Below are positions 43,487-55,700 of a DNA stretch of 64,000 nt, one piece after another. Position 1 is the stretch's first letter; each line of letters begins with the position of its first letter. Made by a program: the position numbers and the translations under genes. The notes under the pieces were generated by a model. That model had not been told where the DNA came from, searched no databases, and was given only the letters and a program-made list of their open reading frames with translations. This stretch comes from Haliotis asinina. Its lineage: Eukaryota; Mollusca; Gastropoda; Lepetellida; Haliotidae. The stretch lies in NCBI RefSeq assembly GCF_037392515.1, contig NC_090281.1:55220753-55284752 (forward strand). Direction: 5' to 3'.

Positions 43487-43691
43487 AATGGAAAAAAGCA
43501 CCGCATCGTGGAAAAGGCGAACGCATCCTGGCGCATAGGTGGCTCTCACAAAACACACGCAAAGGCACGTCAACTATCCACTGAAAACGACCCTGTGTTA
43601 ACAATCCAAATGACGAATTACATCAGATATGCAAGTAGCACCGCCACTACTGGCACCTCCAAAGTCAAACTATTGATGATTTCCCCATGCG

Positions 43692-43803
43692 AGCTTTGGG
43701 TTAGCCTAGTGGCTAAAGTGTTATCTCATCACGCCGAAGACCCGTGTTCGAAGCCCAGCCGTGATGATGATGATGGAATATTGCTAAAAGCAGTGTAAAC
43801 AAT
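43692..43803 (+). mobile_element. SINE family A copy, internally deleted
   Basis: Head gggttagcctagtggctaaa, 'catcacgccgaagacccg', box B-like gtgttcgaagccc, then a jump to gatggaatattgctaaaagc and agtgtaaac. The central body found in the 60463 copy is missing. It is the second of two SINEs in intron 1. Confidence 0.85.
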
Positions 43804-46528
43804 CTCAGATAACCACATATAATAACAATTTGAATAATAAACGTTCTTTCCAACATATGCTTATATGTGGTTGGTTTAAAAGTCACTCCACCATATTGTT
43901 CACTGTTACCACGAATCAAACAGGAAAAACAATGTTCTTACTCGCAATGTCTCAATAACATTACCTAAGTTCAATGTCCATCAACGCACCAGTATCCCCA
44001 GCCCATAAAGTATTCACGAATATCCATTTGTCAAAACAGTTTCTTTACCGAGTTAAATTCTTTTATTAAATAAGGATTGTGAAAAAAAAGTACTTTCATT
44101 GAAGGTCCTCTTTGCCTGGACCACCCACATGCACCAGTCGCCATATATCGCTAGCGTCGTCAACATAAAACACGACAGACATTGGATAATGTATCAGACA
44201 TGTTTGTCCTTTTGCTTGATAGCCAATCAAACAAAGCCCCATACTCGACCCAAGTCGACTTCTACATTATAACACGCAAAAAACGTCATATACACCGTAT
44301 TCATTTTTTCCATGTTCCCATTAATTAATCCGATTATTCGACATAATTTATTGACCCAAATTGACAGGTTGATAATTAAAGGCAAATGAGAATGAGATTG
44401 GTCGTATAAGAAAGCTGAATCAGTTTTTGGTTCCAATTACGTTTTAAAAGGAAACATTGCTATGTGAGCAATGGCCAAAGCATATTGCGGGAACACTGTA
44501 TTACTTTCACAAGACAAAATCAATTAAGTTTACCTTAGTGCATTACGAACTAAAAAGAGGCATTCTTTCTCGATTCAAGCTTTTTATCAAATGGAACCAA
44601 TGACTTCGATATGCAGACTACCAAGATATATGTGTTTTACTCGTGTTTGACTTTCACAAACTTTCAAGTTTTTTTAACTAATGAGTGTTTCTTTCTTAAA
44701 TAGCATTCAGTTCAGGGATATTGTCGTTATGGCATTGGTTAGCTTGTGTGATGTGAAACAATTAATCTCACGTTTATTATTTAAATAATTAGCGAGTTAT
44801 AGTCATCTCTCGTTATCATCTTCATTCAAACACAATATTAATCCTTTGACATCTTAAAGTTTCGTATTTTTCTCTTGTTCTTTAAACATTTTTTTCAATT
44901 TACTTTGCGTACAAGAAGGGTTATTTTATACAGATTAATGGTAACATGAAGGTTAATTAATGGAAAATGTGATACATCTTTTCATTTAGATCAAAAGTTT
45001 GGCGACACATAATGTACTGTATATTGAGTTTGAAGTGAAAACATGTTTATAACTCTAACCGCAATTAGCTCACTATTTTGTTGTTGGCCCGGTGCGAAAG
45101 TTAACATGCTTCTAATGCAGTGGTACATGAATACAACAATGAATACACTCTCAAAGAGGAGAAATAAGACACTCTTCTTGTGGATGGACAACGCACATAA
45201 TCTTGCACCTGGGAGATGACTCTCTGGGATCTGAAAGTGTCAGATTAGGACATATCTGGTCCCTGTTGACACCAGTTTTACGATTAAATTTTACATTCAC
45301 TTTAATCACCCAATGTTGGCGATCGATACCTGTATCGATGTCATGTTTTAACATACATAGCTGGCTGGCTGTAGAGCCTTTCATAAATGCAATGATTATT
45401 TTACATGAAAAGACTGGCTTATTGTTTGAAGATTTAGTTCGTAATTTGGATTTGATTTCAAGGGTCATATTCTTGTCGACGGAAGGTTTACACTTTGATA
45501 TCACCTTTATCTTTCACACGTCAATAAATTATGGAATATCAGGACTTGAACTGACGGATCGAAACCTAAATTGCATTGATTAAGAAGAAAATGACCGTTT
45601 TTGAGTTATAAAGCGCAGCTTTTCGTGAATTCAACCGCTTCCGTTCCACAATTAATTTGTACCCTCTCCCTCAATTCAAGAATTTTATGAGATTTTTATA
45701 CCTTTTTCTAGTAGGGTGACGTTTACGTTGGACATTCTCTCTTGTCAACAAATAATAAAACCAACAGTCAAAATTTCAGCCACAAAGAAGGACAGAATAA
45801 AGCGTGTACCTCCCACAGGTAGAAGATTATAAGCGTTGTCCCCTGATTTACAATATAGTCCCCATTTCATTTCTCTGACTCTTTTGAAGAGATGGCATCA
45901 AGAATGAGAGTTATCTCCCCTAAGATCAACTCCAAGCAGCGACATCCGATCCCACCGTGCTATTTGATAGCGTTATAATATAGGCGATATCATCTTTGTA
46001 TCCGAGTGTGAATGAAGAGCCTAACAATAAGATTTCTTTACCTGTAGTTTATGTTGGAGGCGCACTATCTGGCCATCAAATTAGTTTGTTATGGTGGTGA
46101 AGCTTTATGTCTCTTGACCCATCGCATAATACTATATGCCTGTGCGAATGAGTTTGCAGTTTTGTGAAAGGAAAAAAATGATAAGAGAAAAAAACGAGTT
46201 GCTGCGAAGTCCTGTATCCATCTATATGAATGTCTCGGAGACAGTTTGAACTTATCTGATTTAATGAACTATCACAAACAGAATAATTTGGTCTTGGCGG
46301 GGATTCGTGGTGACTAGACGCGTTTAGTTATTGCTTTGTACACACATAAAACATCATAGCAAAGCTTTTGTGCCGGATGTTTATCTTCCGAAATATATTT
46401 TGAAATGGGCAGACACCGATTTCAAAGGAAGACGGCTGAAATGAGATCTCACATTGAGATAATCATTCAGAAAAATACACATAACATTTGCATGGCTTTA
46501 GATTCAAAAGTGTCGTGTGTGATTCTTG

Positions 46529-46548
46529 TGACGTCATTAGTGACGTCA
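46529..46548. promoter_or_regulatory. Paired CRE palindromes in intron 1
   Basis: Two perfect TGACGTCA octamers at 46529-46536 and 46541-46548 have centres 12 bp apart. It is an independent repeat of the arrangement at 13053-13071. The flanks are unrelated, so this is not a duplicated block. Confidence 0.45.
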
Positions 46549-46881
46549 CAGGAAATCCAAGTGCCTAACAGTGCTGACTGCAATAAAGGGTCTATAACTG
46601 AATGTTAGAAATATATTTTTGGGCATCGTATTTTTTCAAATCGAGCTAAGCGTTCCCTCACTGTGGAACTTACACTACACGCTTTGTTGGAGGGTTCATA
46701 AGATTGTGGTAGTGGCCCTTCAATTGTGCATACTCGGCTTTGAGGTACAGCGTTGTCAAATGGACTCCCTCATACAGAAACACCCGCGGTCGTAAGGATT
46801 ACACGAGGTGTATGAATTAGGCTCCTCCATCATTATTGTCGTCGGCGAAGTCGTCAACAACCACTGAATTGAAAATAAATA

Positions 46882-47172
46882 TCATTTTCTCAGCATGGGA
46901 TCTTTAGCAGACCGAAGAAAATGAAATAACGATAACATACGCAGTGTTCCCTCTCGACAATATTCCAACAACAAATCTATTTGTTTGTTAAAAACTACTC
47001 CGAATCGGCTTTCAAATCGGGCCCCGGGATTCTTATTGCACTTAAGAATTGTATGCTCTAGTGTATCTACATTTTCTAGCCATGACTGAGCACATCCTCG
47101 TCTCTTTATTGCTGTCAATCGTTTAGTTATCATGTTTTCCTGTTTTGTTGTGATCCCCCATATTCTCACCAA
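46882..47172 (-). pseudogene. Possible LINE C-terminal remnant (weak)
   Basis: The minus-strand reading frame contains GCAQSWLENVDTLEHTILKC. This resembles the Cys/His segment with 'ETxEHxLxxC' found at the end of many non-LTR retrotransposon reverse transcriptases. Only one upstream Cys fits, there is no adjacent RT domain, and the frame lacks an ATG start. A chance ORF is a real alternative. Confidence 0.25.
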
Positions 47173-48996
47173 GGTGAGAGTTGAGGACTCACAGATAACA
47201 AAAAAAGCTTGAAAGCATCGTTGTCAGTTTCGGAGCCCTGTGGTCGAGCACGGGAGTCGAGCTAAGCCAACCCCAAAACATTCGAAGTCAGTGACTAGAA
47301 CTAAATACGAATCTTTTCGGCACGACGGCGGGCTGTGGTCGTAGTTTCAGTGTGAATTGATTAAAAGGGTATAGAATCTAGAAAGAGGGCGAGATACGAA
47401 TGAATGAGAGAAATCTGATCTCTTTACGATAGGTCTATTGAAAAGATCTTTGTTCCCCCAGGACCAGTCTCTGCTAAAGTCTGGCTGTGATCACTGGTGG
47501 AGTTTCTCATATTGCTTGATAGAGCAAGTAGATCGGAAAATGTCCTGTAATTGGGAGGAAAGAAGCAGGGACCCTGTTTTGAGGGTCTCGAGTTACCTAT
47601 GTGGAATAAACAGTAGCCAGATATACCACAATGTAATTATTCCCCTCGTCGCTAATTAGCCAAGCACCTGCGGAAGACGACTAAGAAAAGAGTTAAAAAA
47701 CCAGTTTTGAGATTTGACAGCTCGGTCGTGGGTTTTACATTCTATTGCAAGCGCCATTCAATTCGTTTATGTGAAACGTGATTCTGGCTCTTTCAAGCGT
47801 TATGCATGAATTGAAATAAATATAATGATATTTGAAATTCTGGAATATCTCGTTTCAAGCCGCTAGGGGGTCTCCATCCGAAATGAGGTACAACGAGAGG
47901 GATAATTTGAAAGGAGTGGGCAACAGAAGGACAGGGACGGATAGAGATGTTAGCTGTGTTTAAGGGACTGTTAAAATACGTATTCAATCTAAAATCAATA
48001 AATTCAATTTTATAAAGCAAAATGCAATTGACATTGTTGTTAATGAATCATTGAAATATGCATATGATTTCCACCATGGAAACGAAAACATACTAAATGG
48101 TAGCGAATAATTCATTGGGTTTTTTTTAAAATATGTATTTGATGTGGTGTAACTGAAGCTTACGTATATTGAAAATGTTTCAGTTTGGCATGTTTCAGTG
48201 AATGTTTCATACGCTGTGAGTATATCAGAGAAGAAAATATTATTTCAGTAATGAAATGGCTCATTTCTGGATTTTAGGACCCACTTCCTCTTTGATCGTT
48301 CCTGTGATGTTCATGAAATGTAGAAGACATGTTATCTGGATCGTTCAAATATATGATTGCATTACCATCTTCACATATGCTAGCGCTTTAAGTGCCTATC
48401 CTTCGAAATGACGGAACCATACCACACCTCATATATGTATTTCACATGCATTCATGATTACATTTGGAGAACTATTTTAGACATTTTCCCAAAAGTTGAT
48501 GTAATAATCACGACTGAAAACATGTTTTGTATTAACAAACTAGGCTAGTGCATGAATGTAGCCATGTAAAGCTGTGATTTGGGATTTGGATACAAATGTT
48601 GTCTCAAATGTAAAATACAAATAGCCATTACAACTTCTTGTCAAATTGAATAGCTTCACATTGTTGACATTTTCACGCAACAGTTAACGCGGGACTAACT
48701 GAGAATGTTCTAACAAATGAGAGTTCCTTGGAGTCTAATACATTTATAGTGAATGAACATCATTGTCAAACGACAACCAGTTGTTGCCTAAAGAAATATT
48801 GGAAGCGTCTGCTACGCCAGTGAACAATGTCGGTCTACAATCACATAATACTGTATTCAGAAGGTATTATTAACACCTTATTTATTCCATTCCCGATACA
48901 GCCTTAAATTCTTTAGTGACATTAGCATAAAACAAACCTGTAATAACAAAAGGAAGATGGGTGTCCCAGGAAATGAAGTGCTAGAAGACATAGTCC

Positions 48997-48999
48997 GTC

Positions 49000-49034
<35 letters not shown>
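48997..49034. repeat. (TGTC)n microsatellite
   Basis: About eight TGTC tetranucleotides followed by ctctctt. Confidence 0.95.
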
Positions 49035-51618
49035 TAAGAAACTAGACTTTAATTCATGATCAATCGTGCAAGCGTTAAATTAATAGTTTTTGAGATATAT
49101 TGTTACTTTCTGTGGTATCTGGTTCCACCAACCCTGATACTTACTTAATTTGACCTTGTTGGTGTCTGGTATAATTCGTAGATTAATGTCATATTAATGA
49201 TGCAATTAACAGTTTCTTAAAAGCGTTTAACGATGATTAATATTTATGACCCAGTGATATATATCTTGGGACCTGGGGGCTTTCCAGCAATCAGCTTGAC
49301 GCACTATGCTCTCCAACATCCTGGAGGCTGAGAGATATTTTATAATTAAACGTTAGAAAAACTGTTTCTCAAACTTTTAAATAAGCTTTGCACTCAGACA
49401 TGGCAGCAATACATCGTGTTTAATGTCAATATAGTAGTACAGGTTGTAATTAGTTAATAAACTCAGTCCCCCTTATATGAATCTCGGATGATGCGCCAGT
49501 AACACTCTGAAGGAAGCCGGTTGGGTCTTCTGCTCAAAAGGTATCTAAATATTATTTCTGTCGTTTTATCAGAAAAGCGTTTCATTTCATCTTCATCAAT
49601 AACAAAATAAACATGAAAACTAAATAATACCATATTGAAAAAGATACCCACTCCGTTTGTGTCGCCGATACCGTACTTTAAAATATTTCATTTCGGGTTT
49701 TATTACGCTTCGTCTTTTGAAACATTATGCGGTTGTATTGACCAAGGTATTATCAAAGTAAATAGTTAAATATTTGATAACTGTTCGGATTGTAAAAATA
49801 AGGTTTGTGTTATAGCAGTCGGTTTGAAGTGTATATTATTACAAGTGATCACCTGGTCCAAGGTGTACTCCCTAGAATCAACAGGTGAAGGTTTAGGCAT
49901 TTTTTCCTAACGGTTGAACGCAGAACCTCGTGGCAAATGAGATTTATTCAAATGATACAGAGAATAAACCGAGTCTCTTTGATGTTCCACACAAAGGTAT
50001 GGAACTACAAGATGTATAAAGGTATTAGCTGACAAATTAAAGATATCGTAACTGTCGCTATCCGTTACTAGTCAGAGCGACTGTCCCAATCAGCTTGACT
50101 GAGCGGAATATTTTATGCAGATATGGCCTGAATTCAATTAGTGTTGTATTCGCCGATGGTGTAGCGTTTCAATCCACGTCCGTCGTTTTTTTTGATAGTT
50201 GACATTACCCTGTTTGTTGTTGTGTTCTTTTCCTCGTCACCCGAATCACTCTGCCTGTGTGGCGGCCGTAGTAAATTAAATTTTCATCCTTCGTGTATTC
50301 TTCACAACAGGGACACTGCGGAGGTATTGTGGGCCCCAACGGTTTCAAATTCAAGCCCATAAACAAATCAAAACATTGAATTGTTCGGAGCGAGTTTTAT
50401 CAAAACCAAACCACGATATAAGCAAATCCTGGTGTGGCATTTCAACATTAGCGCTCGGACCTGGCATACCAACACACTAGTCTGTCAGTCGTTCCATATT
50501 TAGTTACTGTCGATGATGCTTTCTAAACATAAATAAACAGTGTACAGATGCGGGGAGTATATCAAGTTTTATAAGGCAGATGGACATCGCTTCGGGAGGC
50601 TAACAGAGGCGTCTGTGGGGCAAAGAATAGAGATTTTATTGTTAAATGTAATGTACCCTGTGGACATCCAGAGCGGAAGACGATGAGATGTGGTGATTGT
50701 TCTCAGAAAAAAGTCCACTCATATGAACTGAATACAAAAGTGACACCCGCCACAGTAATGATACTAATAAGCTGTTTCACAGATCGTTGCCAAAGGGAAG
50801 AATTTTTACAACTCTGCCGTAACTACGGACATCGAACAACTATTCATTCTTCAAAAGGAATATGCATCATTTAGTCTTTGTGTGGGAGACCAGCAGGGTA
50901 TATCGAAAAATGCAATTGCATTTGAATAGAATCCTCCTCTTCACTTAAGCAGTGGATATTTTCAATTCATGGATGGTTATGTACTCTTAAACACAATGCT
51001 AATCGTCCTTTTCACATACGTTTTTCCTTGCTTTGAAAATGCATTAATGCATCGACTACAATAGCGTGGTACACGTCCATGCAGATGTCGATACTTCTTA
51101 ATGCATGTATACTTTAAACCTTGACGGTAAAGGTATTTAATTTACTTTCCTTGTATTTGATTTCGCAATCTCCCATAGAAATACCCGTATTTACTTTCCG
51201 CATTTCAGCAGATGCTTTAGAACGAGTCCATTTCGAATCCGCTTTTATGAACAAAGAGAAGAAAGGAATTGAGAATTGTTCAATACTTTCAAACCAAGAT
51301 GCTTGAGCATCTTTTGGATACAGCTATCATTATTTTCTCGATTTAACATTTTGATGTAGACAGTCAACTAGTTCCTAATTACCTAAATCCATTAACTGTG
51401 ACAAGACGAGGGGTGAATGGTTCCTCTCCAGACTGTGATTACTTTTGTTCAGGTTATTATGAAATTGGAAGATTAATTCATTTTGTTTATGATAACATTT
51501 GAAGGCGATTTCGTGTTGGTCTGTCAATTGTTAAATGTCAAACATGTTTTTAACATGTCCACTTTTCTGCTTTGACTTTGAATTTTCTGGCTGTTCATCG
51601 CCGTGTTGCGTGTTTCAG

Positions 51619-51740
51619 TGCGCGGCCCGGTCGTCCACCGAAGAGATCTCCGTCTATACATGCTAGCCCTGAGACGATAGAGAAACTGAAGAAGAGTCGT
51701 CTAGATGGAAGTGATTATCAGTTTGACCCAAGGCTCTATG
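51619..51740 (+). CDS. dac: Dachshund, coding exon 2 (RPGRPPKR linker)
   Basis: This 122-bp exon is preceded by a pyrimidine-rich tract and TGTTTCAG. Joined to the AG left over from exon 1 it completes a serine and reads S-ARPGRPPKR-SPSIHASPETIEKLKKSR, then LDGSDYQFDPRLY, leaving one base of a Gly codon before the donor GTAACT at 51741. The SxRPGRPPKR motif directly follows the SKI/SNO/DAC domain in Dachshund proteins of vertebrates and insects. That fixes the identity and the phase. The motif resembles an AT-hook core flanked by basic residues. The following SPETIEKLKKSRLDG stretch is charged, and I do not recognise it from vertebrate DACH, so it may be lineage-specific. The 3' boundary is less certain than the 5' one because the donor is only a moderate match. 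Confidence 0.9.
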
Positions 51741-51955
51741 GTAACTATCTTAAAATTGATTATATTTCGACATTTACTGTACGACGCTTATATGTTCACA
51801 TCTAGACGTCTGTCACAGTATATTTACACACAATCGACTACACAGCACAGTACATCAGGGTACATGTACTGTAATACAGATATATCTGGTCCACATTGAT
51901 AGACCGATTTCATCATTATGATCTAATTCACACATTATTTCCATCAATACTTGAC

Positions 51956-52180
51956 CCGTAAAGATCCGGGTAGAACAGGTATTCAGCAACCCATTCTTGC
52001 CACAAAAGGCAACTATGCTTCTTGTATGAGGAGACGAACGGGATCCGGTGGTCAAGGTTCGCTGACTTGGTTGGCACATGTCTTCGGTTCCCAGTTGCGC
52101 AGGTCCATTGTCTGGTCCAGACCGCCACCATATAGCTGGAACATTGCTGAGTGCGGTGTAAAACGAATCTCACTCACTCC
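51956..52180 (-). mobile_element. SINE family B copy, full length, inverted
   Basis: Read on the minus strand it begins ggagtgagtgagattcgttt and continues tacaccgcactcagcaatg, ttccagctatatggtggcgg, tctggaccagacaatgg, 'gcgcaactgggaaccgaaga', 'ccaaccaagtcagcgaacct' and the core gccttttgtggcaagaatgg..gttgctgaat, ending 'ctacccggatctttacgg'. It is the best-preserved family B copy here. It lies only about 215 bp after exon 2, in antisense orientation to dac. Confidence 0.92.
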
Positions 52181-52264
52181 ATCAATACCTGCTATGTATT
52201 ATTTACACCATCACACCATTACAACGTATTAGACACATTACAATAGCTCAGTACCGCACTACCC

Positions 52265-52735
52265 TCGCAGCCACCCGACTACCACATCAACACCACCCCT
52301 ATCCTCGCTACAACCTGACATCTACATCACCACCATCCACCATTCTCGCCGCCACCCGACATCTACAACAACACCTCCCTCGCCCTCGCTGCCACCCGAC
52401 ATCTACATCAACACCACCTCCATGCTCACAACTACCCGACATCTGCACCAACACCACCCCACCCTCGGTGCCACCTGATATCCACATCAACACTATCCCC
52501 ATCCTGACAACCTCACGACGTCTGCATCTACACCATCCCCACCCTCGCTGCCACCCGACATCTACATCAAGAACACCCCCATCCTCGTAACTACCCGACA
52601 TCTACATCAGCACCACCCCCACCATCTCTACTACCCGATATCTATACCAACACCATCCCCACCCTCGCAACCACCCGACATCTACATCAACACCACACCC
52701 ACCCTCTCTACCATCCGATATCTACATCAGCACTG
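52265..52735. repeat. About 40-bp C-rich minisatellite, about 11 copies
   Basis: The unit is approximately ctgccacccgacatctacat + caacaccacccccaccctcg. The + strand is almost free of G. The minus-strand VDVGWQRGWG ORF is a translation of the array. Confidence 0.92.
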
Positions 52736-52739
52736 TGCC

Positions 52740-55700
52740 CATCACCCCCTCCATTACATCCTGTCACCATAAACCCCGTCTCTCAAAATATTACATGTTT
52801 GAACCCAAAACCAGTGCATCTTCTCCCAACAAGGAGGCGTAACTCGCGTGTCACTTGCTTCGCTTTCGTGTAGCACGTTCTCCAAACCATGTGTATCAAT
52901 TTCTGATTCATAAACTACAATCCCATAGCTCTAGTCAAACAAAGTGAAACCAGTTCTTATATTTCCCACTGGGATGGACAGTAGTGTAGCAAAGTCCAAA
53001 CCGTGTTTCCGGTCTCGTTCTGGACATGTAGTAGGGCTCATGGCACCGCGAGCATGGTCAGTGGTGGCATCTGATCTCGTAACACAGACGAGAGTGTGAT
53101 GACCTCAGTCAAGTTCACTTAAGATATGAAAATGTTGCACATATTCAGGGACCACGCTTCAGTAGACGTATGTGCAACATTTCCAGGTTTGAGCCAAATA
53201 CCGTAAAACCTCTGCGAAATGCCATGCAGCCTTTGCGATTCAAGCCGGACCGATTCCGTATGTCTGACGTCAATTGCTAAAAAAGACACGAATGCAGAGA
53301 ACATACTGCATTCATGTCTTCCAATTAAATTATTACATGTTTAGTAAAGTATGATGCCATGAAGTTTGGAGACAATTGACCAGCTTGATAGCGTTGACAA
53401 CAACGGAGATAATGTTGTCAGATCAAGGAAAATAATCATCATCAAGAACGGTTGATGTTTCTCTGCAATATTTGGTCTGGATAAGGTGAGCTATGATAAA
53501 TCACCAATGAAAAATGACAATAGGAATCACACCTCAACGCCCAGTGAAGGATCTTCAATTTCATGCCATCATATTTTCCCCCAATTTTTGTCCGCCCGAA
53601 AATATGAATTTCAAATTGGTATGCGTATTTTATTGAAAACTTAACTTGACAGCGTTAATTTTAAGTAGTTTGAATTTGTTCCCCATCGTGCCGTATTCGC
53701 TGTCAGGCAATAGAGACCGACGTGAGCCATACTCTCATTCATAATTCAAAGCAGTTCTAAACATGAAAAGACCTTACGGGATAACGTGTACAAAAACCCG
53801 CTGAAAATTGTTTTCATCATATTTTTCTTTGAGCATAACGCCTTTGATCTTGAGAACATACCATGTTGCCAACTGCTCTTTACATCAGTGTTAACGCTTA
53901 CCGCTTAACTGACTGCTTCTGAAACCAGAAATGATTTAAACATTGATTCTTCTTTACTGTGGCTTCAAAAAATCAAAGATAACAGGCAATGTTAGCCTAA
54001 CCTTGTTTGAAGGCAATAATTTTGTTTAGCATGTAACATCTGTATTAATACGATGCATGTAAATCCAGTCCCCTTCTCCCAGCAGAAATCTAAGCCGATT
54101 ATCGGTGTAATCCTTGACGATAGTCGTGTACCTGTAGTTTCATAGGTGCTGAACTGCACTCGCTAAATTTATAATTTCTTTGAAAAATCAATGGCAAGGA
54201 CTGTTCGCGAGCTGTTAGGAGCTGATCATTTATTGCTGCCGAGCACGAAAATCTATACCGAAATTCTATGAATCCACTAACCACTAATAGTCAGATGGTA
54301 GTCCTGCCGCTGAAACAACAGCGATGTATGGAGTCAACAAAGACGGGATATCTGATCACTCTTTTCATTGTTAGCTCGGTGACTTGGCCGAGGAATTGGT
54401 CAGGTAAGAAAGAGCACCATTGAGCATGAAGCCCAAGAAATTGCTGGTTTATCCTCACAAACTTGTCAGACATTGTATTTTTGTTATTGATTACTGGCTT
54501 CGTCTTTCCCCCTTCCTTTTCGAGATCCTTTAAGAATATAAACGACTTGCTTTCACTCCATGAACAAAGCGTCATCGTCCATTCTTCGCCTGACAGACTT
54601 AATGGTTAATCTGGGAGGTTTGGGAGATAATGAGACCAGTCTTTAATCCTTAAATAACTCCCACAAAATACGACAGCAACAGTTGTTGAATCAAACATGA
54701 TTAATGACTGGTAGTTTTGAAATTAAAATGCCTTACTGACATGTATTTAATGTGTTAAAATCGGGATTAATCAAATAATTACTAACATTTTTGGCACCAA
54801 TTAAATAATGCTTTGTCAAAAGTCAAAATGGCGTTTTTATAACGTGTCACTGGAATACATGTTTGTAAACATAAGTTTACTTTTAGTGTTGCATCAGAAT
54901 GTGAAATACACGCTGGTATATTTTATTAACGGGTATGGTGGATTACAGTATACTTGGCTAAGGTAATCACTTTAAAACGTCCCTCCGTATGAATTATCGA
55001 TGATGTGAATTAATTTCATGCAATAATTCAACAGATTAATCAAAATCGAAGCCGAAATTAATATGCCCGTCTTTGCGCTCAGCTTTGACAAACACCATTA
55101 AGGAATCTTGAATGATGTTGCACAACTGCAAGAACACTGGTTTGTATGAAATTGAAAGTTACACCAGTTTTGAAACGTTTGCTTAAATCTTGTTCCTGGT
55201 TGAAATTGACGCTTGTCAATTTCCTTACCCTCATGTAGCTCTTAAAGCTTGCTGTAGTTTGACGGTAATACATTGCAATTAATCAATTTCACCTGTGCGT
55301 ACCTGCGCGTGGCTCACCATTTCATTCTTCCAGTCGCTCAATGGAGAGGCTGACAGAGTCTCATAATCATATAAATACGCTGTAATTGTCCTAATAACTT
55401 AAAATGTTGCATTTTATATTTACTCAATGAAACCCGTTTAATCTTATCTGTCTGTGGTCCCCTAAAGCAAAACGATGCACTTATCGATATGGAATAAGAA
55501 CGCCACGTCATGCTCATGAAATTTCTCATTGTGTTACCTGAAAACATTGAAGATGGTCTGGGTGAAACGGACATATGCTGGGGAGAGGTTTTTCATCACA
55601 ACGAACGTGTCAAACAGACCACTAATGTAGAAATGGATTGTGACAATGTTGGACAATAGGACATTTGGAAGCTAATTACACCTAATGCAGTCGCGAAAAT

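Larger units (their letters stand above)
43805..51618 (+). other. dac: Intron 1, last block: unique noncoding DNA
   Basis: 7.8 kb with no SINE and only one microsatellite, (TGTC)n at 48997-49034. It holds a second paired CRE (46529-46548) and a possible old LINE fragment (46882-47172, minus). Overlapping ORFs at 45151-45583 on opposite strands have no family signature and are probably chance. Confidence 0.45.

Noticed and set aside
45151..45583. Overlapping 126- and 117-residue ORFs on opposite strands
   Set aside because: Neither has a recognisable domain, and antisense overlap of this kind is common by chance in stop-poor stretches.
47225..47280. tRNA-like segment 'ccctgtggtcgagcacggga'
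   Set aside because: It looks like a box A region, but no box B follows at a sensible distance and no SINE tail is seen.
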